Positions 1-5,214 are shown, counted from the stretch's first letter. The stretch: DNA of 5,214 bases from Treponema sp. (GCA_009785545.1 WQWD01000193.1:1-5214); one strand, 5' to 3'. The notes: generated by a model from the letters alone, not told the origin. A program made the numbers and translations.

Positions 1-75
1 AAAGTGAGAGAAAAATAAAGACAGAGAGTAAAAGAATAACAAAAGGAGAGGGATGGGGTGGGGGGGGAGGGAGGA
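1..75. other. Purine-rich tract with G-quadruplex-forming cluster
   Basis: In 1-75 only 8 bases are pyrimidines on the plus strand. The right part (55-74) is nearly all G: runs of 4, 8, 3 and 2 G separated by single T or A. Positions 55-71 satisfy the usual four-tract pattern of at least three G with short loops, taking the 8-G run as two tracts. It lies upstream of clpS and, if the divergent frame is real, inside that gene's 5' coding part as Pro codons. A long G run is also a place where read or assembly errors occur. Confidence 0.6.
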
Positions 76-110
76 TAATCATTAATGTACTTTATTTTGA
101 ACGATTTCAT
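1..110 (-). CDS. Candidate 5' end of a divergent gene, partial, unknown product
   Basis: An ATG at 110-108 (minus) opens a frame of 36 codons without a stop to the window edge. It is preceded by a GAGG ribosome-binding site (plus positions 119-122) with an 8-nt spacer, and by a weak divergent promoter. The predicted peptide starts MKSFKIKYINDY, then has a Pro/Ser stretch (PPSPPTPS) and a Ser/Phe/Leu/Cys-rich part. I do not recognise it. The main caution is composition: this strand is almost pure pyrimidine here, and all stop codons contain purines, so open frames are expected by chance. A second frame from the ATG at 82-80 is also open and would read as a Pro-run followed by a very hydrophobic stretch, but it lacks a ribosome-binding site. 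Treat this as a hypothesis that needs sequence to the left. Confidence 0.2.
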   Translation of the reverse strand, partial: MKSFKIKYINDYPPSPPTPSLSFCYSFTLCLYFSLT

Positions 111-132
111 ATTATCTTCCTCTATAAGTTAC

Positions 133-161
133 AGATTACTAATGTTTGTAACAAAAGTCAA
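133..161 (-). promoter_or_regulatory. Possible divergent promoter (minus strand)
   Basis: On the minus strand a TTGACT -35-like box (plus 156-161, five of six bases match TTGACA) is followed after 17 nt by TAATCT (plus 133-138, three of six match TATAAT). A transcript would start near plus position 126, leaving about 16 nt with a GAGG ribosome-binding site before the ATG at 110. The spacing is ideal but the -10 box is poor, and the DNA is A/T-rich, so chance matches are likely. Confidence 0.25.
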
Positions 162-179
162 TACAAAATCTTGCTTCTG

Positions 180-197
180 TTGTAACATTCTTTACAA
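180..197. promoter_or_regulatory. Palindromic operator candidate in the clpS promoter
   Basis: TTGTAA (180-185), a 6-nt spacer, and TTACAA (192-197) form a perfect inverted repeat overlapping the -35 region of clpS. The TTGTxA-N6-TxACAA geometry resembles sites of the CRP/FNR superfamily (E. coli CRP binds TGTGA-N6-TCACA). That link is by shape only; no regulator is encoded in the window. A further copy of TTGTAACA lies at 146-153, matching 180-187, and TTACA at 129-133 adds another half-site. The region is A/T-rich, which lowers the weight of a 6-bp arm. Confidence 0.4.
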
Positions 198-210
198 TCA
201 CCCTTATAAT
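180..210 (+). promoter_or_regulatory. clpS promoter
   Basis: A perfect TATAAT -10 box lies at 205-210. The best -35 candidates are TTGTAA at 180-185 (19-nt spacer) or TGTAAC at 181-186 (18-nt spacer), both weaker than the -10 box. Transcription would start near 216-218, about 10 nt before the clpS ATG at 227. The -35 region coincides with one arm of a palindrome, so a bound regulator would be expected to affect RNA polymerase access. The -10 box is seen directly; the start site is inferred. Confidence 0.6.
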
Positions 211-226
211 ATGTTAAAAATAAAAT

Positions 227-532
227 ATGGATCCGCTGATTAAAGACAAACCGGCGTCAAAAATCAAAGATAAAACAAAAGAACCGGAACAATTTAAGGT
301 AATTCTCCTGAATGATGACTATACTACGATGGAATTTGTAGTAGAAATACTGATGAAGATTTTTCACAAAAGTACAGAAGATGCATTCCTGATTATGCTG
401 AGTGTTCACGAAAAAGGGCGAGGTCATGTCGGGATTTATACATGGGATATTGCGCTAACCAAAACAGAGCAGGTTCATGCAGAGGCAAGCGCTAACAATT
501 TTCCGCTAAAATGTATTGTTGAACCGGCTTAA
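227..532 (+). CDS. clpS: ClpS, N-degron adaptor of the ClpAP protease
   Basis: ClpS is a small cytosolic adaptor. It binds proteins whose first residue is Leu, Phe, Trp or Tyr and delivers them to ClpA. The 101-residue product has the usual size. A Lys-rich flexible N-terminal arm (about 1-22) precedes the core, which starts at FKVILLNDDYTTMEFV (23-38). By comparison with E. coli ClpS the binding-pocket residues are all present: N29, D30, D31, T33, M35 (the gatekeeper Met), V38, M57, V60, H61 and L94. The start at 227 is the first possible one, because an in-frame stop sits at 221-223 and the next Met is M35 inside the core. There is no Shine-Dalgarno sequence, only A/T before the ATG. It is followed after a hairpin by clpA, its partner. 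Identity is very secure. Confidence 0.97.
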   Translation: MDPLIKDKPASKIKDKTKEPEQFKVILLNDDYTTMEFVVEILMKIFHKSTEDAFLIMLSVHEKGRGHVGIYTWDIALTKTEQVHAEASANNFPLKCIVEPA

Positions 533-547
533 TATTTGTGTTATACT
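519..547 (+). promoter_or_regulatory. Possible internal promoter for clpA
   Basis: TTGAAC at 519-524, over the last codons of clpS, is followed after exactly 17 nt by TATACT at 542-547 (five of six bases match TATAAT). Transcription would begin near 554, just ahead of the hairpin at 556-592. The hairpin would then form the 5' leader of a clpA-aat transcript. A second, poorer pair (TTGAGA 580-585 and TATATT 601-606, 15-nt spacer) overlaps the hairpin's 3' arm. These are pattern matches only. Confidence 0.35.
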
Positions 548-555
548 TAATGTTT

Positions 556-592
556 GAGGCTGTCCCAAAACTTCAGTTTTTGAGACAGCCTC
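556..592 (+). terminator. Hairpin between clpS and clpA: terminator, attenuator or clpA leader
   Basis: The arm GAGGCTGTC (556-564) pairs perfectly with GACAGCCTC (584-592). A C565-A583 mismatch follows, then five more pairs (566-570 with 578-582), closing a loop of about 7 nt. Downstream, 594-608 contains 11 T in 15 bases, so intrinsic termination is plausible but the T-tract is interrupted. It begins 24 nt after the clpS stop. Partial termination here would make clpS mRNA more abundant than clpA mRNA. If the promoter at 519-547 is used instead, the stem would cap the clpA leader. Confidence 0.6.
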
Positions 593-625
593 GTTTGTGT
601 TATATTTTGCGATAAGGATAAAAAG

Positions 626-3013
626 ATGCGAATTTCCGGCCATGTGCAGGCGATAATTGATGCGGCATATAATGAGGCAAAACTACGAAACCATGAATAC
701 CTCACACCTGAGCATATTTTATATGCTGCGTTGGATTTTGACGAAGTTAAGGGGGTTTTGTTTTCTTGCGGAGCGGATTTGGAACAGCTCAAGAGCGGAA
801 TGGAAACTTATTTTGAGCAAAAGCTTCCTGTCGCTGCTGCCGGAGAACCTACAAAAACTGTAGGCTTTCACAGCATTATCGAGCGGGCTGTGATTTTCAG
901 CAGTGCCGCCCAGAAGGATATAATCGATATTGCCGACATTCTTGTTTCGCTTTATGACGAAGAACGATGTTACAGCGCTTACTACCTGCGAAAAGCCGGC
1001 ATAAAACGCCTTGAGCTTTTGCAGGTATTGTCGCACAGTTTCGGAAACGACAATTATCAACACTTGACAAAAGAAAAACAAAGAAATCCCGATGAAGATT
1101 TGCTTGACAGCGGCAGAAAAACAAAAAAATCCGCACTTGAGCGTTATGCGATAGATCTCACCGAACTGGCACGTGAAGAAAAGCTTGATCCCGTCATCGG
1201 CAGAGAGGAAGAGCTCGACCGTACCGTGCAGGTTCTTTGCCGCAGGTTAAAAAACAATCCAATTCATGTCGGAGATTCCGGCGTTGGAAAAACAGCGGTT
1301 ACCGAAGGGCTTGCTCAGCGCATTGTTGCAGATAAAGTGCCTCCTTCGCTTAAAGGTTTTAACATTTTTTCGCTTGATATGGGCGCTCTTGTGGCAGGGA
1401 CAAAATATCGAGGTGATTTTGAAGAACGTGTAAAACGTGTAATCGAAGAAATGTTAAAAAAAGAAAAAGTGATCCTTTTTATCGACGAGATTCATACACT
1501 TGTCGGTGCAGGTTCGGTTTCCGGCGGCGCAATGGATGCGTCAAATCTGTTAAAGCCCGCTTTAACCTCCGGCAAACTGCGTTGTATCGGTTCTACAACC
1601 CACGAAGAATTTAACAAATATTTTGAAAAAGACAGAGCGCTTTCAAGGCGGTTTCAAAAAGTTGATATAAACGAACCTTCCGAAAAAGATGCGATTGAAA
1701 TACTTAAAGGATTAAAATCCAAATACGAAGAATATCACAATGTTACTTACAGCGATGAGGTTCTGGAAACAGCCGTGCGCCTTTCCGCCCAGTATATCAC
1801 AGAACGCCGCCTGCCAGATAAAGCAATTGATGTTATCGACGAAGCCGGCGCTTTTACCCGCATCGAATCTTACAAAAAACAAGCTGACACAGATACTGCG
1901 GCAGACAATATGACACCTAACGAAGATTCGGGAAATGCCACAGGAAATGCTGCGGAAAACGCTGCAGCAAATATCGAGGCAATAGAAAATAAATCCGCAG
2001 AAGAAAACTCCGCTAAAGCTGAAACTCTTGACGTCACTTTGCCGGTTATCGAAACTGTTGTTTCAAAAATAGCCCGCATACCTCAGCGTTCTGTTTGCGA
2101 AAACGAAAAAGACAAACTTAAAACTTTAGAGACAAAACTTAAAAGCCGAATCTATGGTCAGGATGATGCGGTAACGGCAGTTGTCAAAGCCGTAAAACGT
2201 TCAAGAGCGGGTTTCAGGGCAGAAGGCAAACCTGTGGCAAATTTTCTCTTTGCAGGGCCGACAGGTGTTGGAAAAACCGAGCTGGCACGCCAGCTTTCGG
2301 ATATTCTTGGCGTTTCGATGATCCGCTTCGATATGAGCGAGTATCAGGAAAAGTTCACAATTTCACGCCTTATTGGTTCTTCGCCCGGTTATGTGGGTTA
2401 CGAAGACGGAGGACAGCTTACCGATGCGGTTCGCAAACAGCCTCATGCAGTTGTTTTGTTAGACGAAATTGAAAAAGCCCACAGTGATATTTTTAACATT
2501 CTTCTGCAAATAATGGACTACGCAACTCTCACCGACAATCAGGGGCGCAAAGCGGATTTCCGTAACGTAATACTGATAATGACAAGTAATGCCGGAGCCA
2601 GAGATATTGGCAAAGGGCTTATCGGTTTTGGCGAACGAGTTATTGACGACAGCGTAGTGAGTGACGCAATAGAAAAAACTTTTACACCAGAGTTTCGTAA
2701 CCGGCTTGATGCCGTTGTCCGCTTCGGTCATCTTTCCCGTGACATTATGGTTTCAATCGTGAAAAAAGAAATTGACGCTTTTGCGATTCAGCTTGCCGAA
2801 AAAGATATAACCTTAACAGTTACTCCTGCCTGTGTGGACAAACTTGCCGAAGAAGGTTACAGCAGAGAGTTTGGCGCAAGAAATGCGGGACGCCTCATCG
2901 AAGATAAAATTAAAAGTTTCTTTGTTGACGAAGTTCTCTTTGGCAATTTAAGCGAAGGCGGCAGCGCAACTGTCGATTGGTCGGATAAAGAATATAAGTT
3001 TAGTTTCTCGTAA
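626..3013 (+). CDS. clpA: ClpA, AAA+ unfoldase of the ClpAP protease
   Basis: ClpA forms ATP-driven hexameric rings that unfold proteins and thread them into ClpP. The 795-residue product has the ClpA order: an N domain (about 1-140, the ClpS docking domain), AAA+ module D1 and AAA+ module D2, with no ClpB/ClpC-type coiled-coil middle domain. D1 shows Walker A GDSGVGKT (216-223), pore motif KYRG (260-263), Walker B FIDE (D287, E288) and arginine fingers R341/R342. D2 shows Walker A GPTGVGKT (544-551), pore loop GYVG (588-591), Walker B LLDE (D613, E614), sensor N655, FRNRLD (690-695) and sensor-2 GAR (750-752). The IGF tripeptide (666-668) matches the ClpP-binding loop. The D1 small domain holds an extra segment of about 47 residues relative to E. 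coli ClpA (about 418-468), acidic and rich in Ala, Asn and Glu. AAGGA at 614-618 with a 7-nt spacer supports the start. Confidence 0.97.
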   Translation: MRISGHVQAIIDAAYNEAKLRNHEYLTPEHILYAALDFDEVKGVLFSCGADLEQLKSGMETYFEQKLPVAAAGEPTKTVGFHSIIERAVIFSSAAQKDIIDIADILVSLYDEERCYSAYYLRKAGIKRLELLQVLSHSFGNDNYQHLTKEKQRNPDEDLLDSGRKTKKSALERYAIDLTELAREEKLDPVIGREEELDRTVQVLCRRLKNNPIHVGDSGVGKTAVTEGLAQRIVADKVPPSLKGFNIFSLDMGALVAGTKYRGDFEERVKRVIEEMLKKEKVILFIDEIHTLVGAGSVSGGAMDASNLLKPALTSGKLRCIGSTTHEEFNKYFEKDRALSRRFQKVDINEPSEKDAIEILKGLKSKYEEYHNVTYSDEVLETAVRLSAQYITERRLPDKAIDVIDEAGAFTRIESYKKQADTDTAADNMTPNEDSGNATGNAAENAAANIEAIENKSAEENSAKAETLDVTLPVIETVVSKIARIPQRSVCENEKDKLKTLETKLKSRIYGQDDAVTAVVKAVKRSRAGFRAEGKPVANFLFAGPTGVGKTELARQLSDILGVSMIRFDMSEYQEKFTISRLIGSSPGYVGYEDGGQLTDAVRKQPHAVVLLDEIEKAHSDIFNILLQIMDYATLTDNQGRKADFRNVILIMTSNAGARDIGKGLIGFGERVIDDSVVSDAIEKTFTPEFRNRLDAVVRFGHLSRDIMVSIVKKEIDAFAIQLAEKDITLTVTPACVDKLAEEGYSREFGARNAGRLIEDKIKSFFVDEVLFGNLSEGGSATVDWSDKEYKFSFS
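1931..1978 (+). repeat. Decayed 12-bp coding repeat in the ClpA insertion
   Basis: Four in-frame 12-nt units follow each other at 1931, 1943, 1955 and 1967. The first two are nearly alike (both start GGAAATGC), the third is related (GAAAACGCTGCA) and the fourth has drifted. They encode the tetrapeptides GNAT, GNAA, ENAA and ANIE (residues 436-451), with Asn at every fourth position (437, 441, 445, 449). This suggests that part of the inter-module insertion grew by tandem duplication. Unit boundaries are my choice, and the last unit is weak. Confidence 0.55.
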
Positions 3014-3017
3014 TTTT

Positions 3018-3698
3018 ATGAAGCCCGGTCCTGATCCAAATTTTCCATACCTTAAAGAAACTGAGTATTATTCTTTTACAGATCCAAAAACGTGGACTGA
3101 CGACATTGTTGCTATTGGAGGAAACCTTTCTCCCGGAATGCTGCTATCGGCTTATGAGCAGGGTATTTTTCCGTGGTACGGCCCGAAAGATCCGTTAATT
3201 TGGCAGTCGCCCAATCCTCGCTGTTTGATTTTCCCCGACAAATTGCACATTTCTTCGTCTATGCAAAAAGTATTTAAACAGAATCAATTTGACATAACAT
3301 TTAACTCTGATTTCAGCGGCGTAATCAGAGGATGTTCCGAAACAAAACGTCCTGATCAGGATGGAACATGGATTTCAAACGACATAATCGAAGCATATCA
3401 AAAAATGCACAAGCTGGGGTGGGCTCATTCGGCTGAGGCACGGCAGGACGGAGCGCTTGTCGGCGGTTGTTACGGCGTATTGATGAGAAACATTTTCATT
3501 GGCGAATCAATGTTTTCGGTACGGAAAAATGCTTCCAAAGCCGCTTTTTTGATGTTGGCAAAAAAACTTTTTGAAATGGGAATTGTTTTTGTTGATTGTC
3601 AAGTTCCAACTCCGCACCTGATAAGTCTTGGCGGAGAATCAATAACACGCAACGATTTTTTGACTCTGCTCCAAAAATACAAAATATCACGTTTTTAA
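3018..3698 (+). CDS. aat: Aat, leucyl/phenylalanyl-tRNA--protein transferase
   Basis: Aat is a cytosolic enzyme that moves Leu or Phe from aminoacyl-tRNA to proteins beginning with Lys or Arg, creating N-degrons that ClpS recognises. The 226 residues are close to the 234 of E. coli Aat. Family signatures are visible in order: GGNLSPGMLLSAYEQGIFPW (34-53), WQSPNPR (62-68), LHISSSM (76-82), DGTWI (115-119), GWAHSAE (134-140), LVGGCYGV (147-154), GESMFS (162-167), NASKAA (171-176) and VDCQ (192-195). D193 and Q195 correspond to the catalytic Asp and Gln pair of E. coli (D186, Q188), and E163 to its E156. The gene starts only 4 nt after the clpA stop and has no Shine-Dalgarno sequence, so translation is probably coupled to clpA. 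I see no better in-frame start nearby. Identity is very secure. Confidence 0.96.
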   Translation: MKPGPDPNFPYLKETEYYSFTDPKTWTDDIVAIGGNLSPGMLLSAYEQGIFPWYGPKDPLIWQSPNPRCLIFPDKLHISSSMQKVFKQNQFDITFNSDFSGVIRGCSETKRPDQDGTWISNDIIEAYQKMHKLGWAHSAEARQDGALVGGCYGVLMRNIFIGESMFSVRKNASKAAFLMLAKKLFEMGIVFVDCQVPTPHLISLGGESITRNDFLTLLQKYKISRF

Positions 3699-3740
3699 CA
3701 GTGAGACAAACCGCAAGCTTGCGACTGTCTCACTGTTAAA
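3694..3740. terminator. Strong hairpin between convergent genes, likely bidirectional terminator
   Basis: Positions 3694-3708 pair with 3726-3740 in 15 consecutive base pairs. Inside lies a second palindrome, CGCAAGCTTGCG (3712-3723), which can form a 4-bp stem with an AGCT loop. The 5' arm overlaps the aat stop codon (3696-3698), and the other side ends 12 nt from the end of the minus-strand aminopeptidase. Neither strand has a clear T-tract right after the stem. It may therefore work as a bidirectional terminator of uncertain efficiency, or mainly protect mRNA 3' ends. Confidence 0.65.
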
Positions 3741-3752
3741 CGAAATTAAATC

Positions 3753-5192
3753 TTATGCTTCACGCAAAAAAGCAATATATGCTTTGTATGTTGTGTAAAG
3801 ATCGATCTTGCTGATAACTTCGAAAGGAGAGTGCATTGACAAAACCGGCACGCCGCAGTCCAACACATCCATTCCAAGATGAGCGGCATAAAGAGCGATG
3901 GTTCCGCCGCCCCCTTTGTCAACTTTGCCAAGCTCGCCGAATTGCCATTGCAGGTTATTGCGATCAAAAATCGCCTGTACCTTGGCACAGAACTCCGCAT
4001 TGGCATCGCTTGCACCATACTTGCCGCCCGAGCCTGTGTATTTGCTCAGTGATATTCCCTTGCCAAGAAACGAGCCGTTCTTTTTGTCGAATACGCTTGC
4101 ATAAGCGGGATCAAAAGCTGCGTCAACATCGGCGGACAACATGGAAGAATTCAAAAAGCATTTTCGCAAGTCCGCAAAATCGCCGCCACAAAGCAAGTTA
4201 AGGAAGTTTTCAAAATGAAGAGCACGAGCTCCCGTGTTTCCTGCCGAGCCGATTTCCTCTTTATCTGACAAATAACACACCAATGATTTAGCCGGAGCGG
4301 TTTTTTCATTTCCGTGAGTGATGAGCGCAAGAAGAGCAGGCCATGCGCAACAGCGGTCGTCATGTCCATAGGAACCGATCATGCTTCGATCAAGACCTAC
4401 ATCGCTTGCTTTGAATGCTGGCACAAATTCGATTTCTGCGCTGGCAAAATCTTTTTCTGTAATGCCGTATTTTTTGTTTAACAAATCCAGTATAGCAAGT
4501 TTTACTTTTTCTTTTTCACTGCCGTTAGCCGAGCTGTCGGGGTACGGGCGTGAACCGACAAGGACATCAAGGTCTTCGCCTTCAACTACAAGTGATGCCT
4601 TTTTTTCCATCTGCTCTTTGGCAAGATGTATCAAAAGGTCGGTAATCGTAAAAACAGGATCGTCAGGGTCGTCTCCGATTCTGATAGCCGTCTTTTTTCC
4701 GTCTTTATTTACAAAAACACCATGCATGGAAAGCGGAATAGTTGTCCATTGATATTTTTTGATCCCGCCGTAATAATGCGTGTCGAATAACGCCAGATCG
4801 GAATCTTCGTATAAAGGATTTTGTTTTAAATCAAGGCGGGGAGAATCAATATGAGCGCCAAGAATGTTGCAGCCTTCGATTGCAGATTTTTTCCCGACAA
4901 TTGCGGCGAGAATAGATTTACCTCGAATATTTTGGTATATCTTCATGCCCGGCTTTAGTGTTTTTTGTTTTAATGTGTCGATGTTAACAAAACCGTTTTT
5001 TTCAAGCAGAGCAGAAATCACGTCAACACATTCACGTTCTGTTTTTGCCATGTTTAAGAATTGTTTGTATGACGAAGCAAGTTCTTCAACATCCTTTTCG
5101 GTTTTTTTATCGATGCCTTCCCAGCAGTTCTTTAACTTATAAAAGAGCTTGTCAGAAAGTTTTTCTTTTTTTTCTTTTGTTTCTTTTGCCAT
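3753..5192 (-). CDS. apeA: M18-family zinc aminopeptidase
   Basis: M18 enzymes are cytosolic metalloaminopeptidases that form large hollow oligomers and remove single residues from the N-termini of peptides. The 479-residue product keeps the expected two-metal site: H114 in GAHIDSPRLD (112-121), D278 in YGHDDR (275-280), the catalytic and metal-binding pair E312-E313 in DKEEIGS (310-316), D355 in SADVD (353-357) and H454 in SMHSPFE (452-458). These match human aspartyl aminopeptidase H94, D264, E301/E302, D346 and H440 by motif. The first 35 residues are strongly Lys/Glu-rich with no signal peptide. The start is fixed by GGAGG (plus 5197-5201) with a 4-nt spacer. It faces the clp operon tail to tail, so it is a separate transcript whose promoter lies outside the window. 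The symbol apeA follows annotated bacterial relatives; substrate preference cannot be read from the sequence. Confidence 0.93.
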   Translation of the reverse strand: MAKETKEKKEKLSDKLFYKLKNCWEGIDKKTEKDVEELASSYKQFLNMAKTERECVDVISALLEKNGFVNIDTLKQKTLKPGMKIYQNIRGKSILAAIVGKKSAIEGCNILGAHIDSPRLDLKQNPLYEDSDLALFDTHYYGGIKKYQWTTIPLSMHGVFVNKDGKKTAIRIGDDPDDPVFTITDLLIHLAKEQMEKKASLVVEGEDLDVLVGSRPYPDSSANGSEKEKVKLAILDLLNKKYGITEKDFASAEIEFVPAFKASDVGLDRSMIGSYGHDDRCCAWPALLALITHGNEKTAPAKSLVCYLSDKEEIGSAGNTGARALHFENFLNLLCGGDFADLRKCFLNSSMLSADVDAAFDPAYASVFDKKNGSFLGKGISLSKYTGSGGKYGASDANAEFCAKVQAIFDRNNLQWQFGELGKVDKGGGGTIALYAAHLGMDVLDCGVPVLSMHSPFEVISKIDLYTTYKAYIAFLREA

Positions 5193-5214
5193 TTTTCCTC
5201 CAAAGGTGTAATTA

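Noticed and set aside
53..85. Ten-codon frame with an AAGGAG site at 43-48
   Set aside because: The match follows from the purine-rich composition; the product would be a short Gly/Trp/Arg peptide with no support.
3..185. Plus-strand frame open from the left edge to a stop at 183-185
   Set aside because: It runs through the G tract and into the clpS promoter, shows no protein-like character and overlaps the more plausible minus-strand reading. It is probably not the tail of an upstream gene.
111..226. Known heat-shock operators (CIRCE for HrcA, CtsR heptad repeats) upstream of clpS
   Set aside because: Neither the TTAGCACTC/GAGTGCTAA pair nor a GGTCAAA repeat is present; the only clear palindrome is TTGTAA-N6-TTACAA.
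211..243. Short ATG frame of 10 codons overlapping the clpS start out of frame
   Set aside because: The expected transcript start (near 217) lies after its ATG, and it has no ribosome-binding site, so it would not be translated as an upstream reading frame.
626..3013. Alternative identity as ClpB or ClpC
   Set aside because: There is no coiled-coil middle domain in D1, the IGF loop argues against ClpB, and ClpS directly upstream plus the N domain fit ClpA. The insertion lies after the DEAGA motif and is not a coiled coil.
3836..5142. Long plus-strand open frames opposite the aminopeptidase gene
   Set aside because: They are antisense shadows of a well-supported gene, with no ribosome-binding sites or recognisable motifs.
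3753..5192. Alternative identity as an M42 or M20 metallopeptidase
   Set aside because: The order and spacing of GAHIDSPRLD, GHDDR, DKEEIGS, SADVD and SMHSPFE fit M18.
1..5214. Mobile elements, CRISPR arrays, tRNA or rRNA genes, riboswitches
   Set aside because: No spaced direct repeats, transposase-like frames, terminal inverted repeats or RNA-gene signatures were seen.

Overview
The window looks like bacterial chromosome of moderate to low GC content. It holds four confident genes in about 5.2 kb. The protein sequences, A/T-rich intergenic DNA and gene types feel spirochaete-like (Treponema-type). That is an impression from family resemblance and was not tested by a search. There is no sign of phage, plasmid, insertion sequence, CRISPR array, rRNA or tRNA.

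Layout. Positions 1-75 are a purine-rich tract ending in a G cluster. Read on the minus strand, this tract may be the start of a divergent gene that leaves the window (weak evidence). Positions 111-226 form an intergenic region with a good clpS promoter (TATAAT box about 10 nt before the expected transcript start), a perfect TTGTAA-N6-TTACAA palindrome across the promoter, and a weaker divergent promoter. Then come, on the plus strand, clpS (227-532), a strong hairpin (556-592), clpA (626-3013) and aat (3018-3698, only 4 nt after clpA). A 15-bp perfect hairpin (3694-3740) separates aat from a convergent M18-family aminopeptidase on the minus strand (5192-3753).

How the genes fit together. Aat, ClpS and ClpA are three consecutive parts of the bacterial N-degron (N-end rule) pathway. 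Aat adds Leu or Phe to proteins with N-terminal Lys or Arg. ClpS binds the resulting bulky hydrophobic N-terminus. ClpA unfolds the substrate and feeds it to the ClpP protease, which is not encoded here. ClpA carries an IGF ClpP-docking tripeptide, so a ClpP partner is expected elsewhere in the genome. The convergent aminopeptidase could trim released peptides, but its closeness is the only evidence for that.

The most notable features are the compact clpS-clpA-aat arrangement, the near-leaderless clpS start under a palindromic operator candidate, the hairpin plus possible internal promoter between clpS and clpA, and a roughly 47-residue acidic Ala/Asn/Glu-rich insertion in ClpA built partly of decayed 12-bp repeats. 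I see no wholly new system; the window is a well-formed known pathway with unusual regulatory and linker details.
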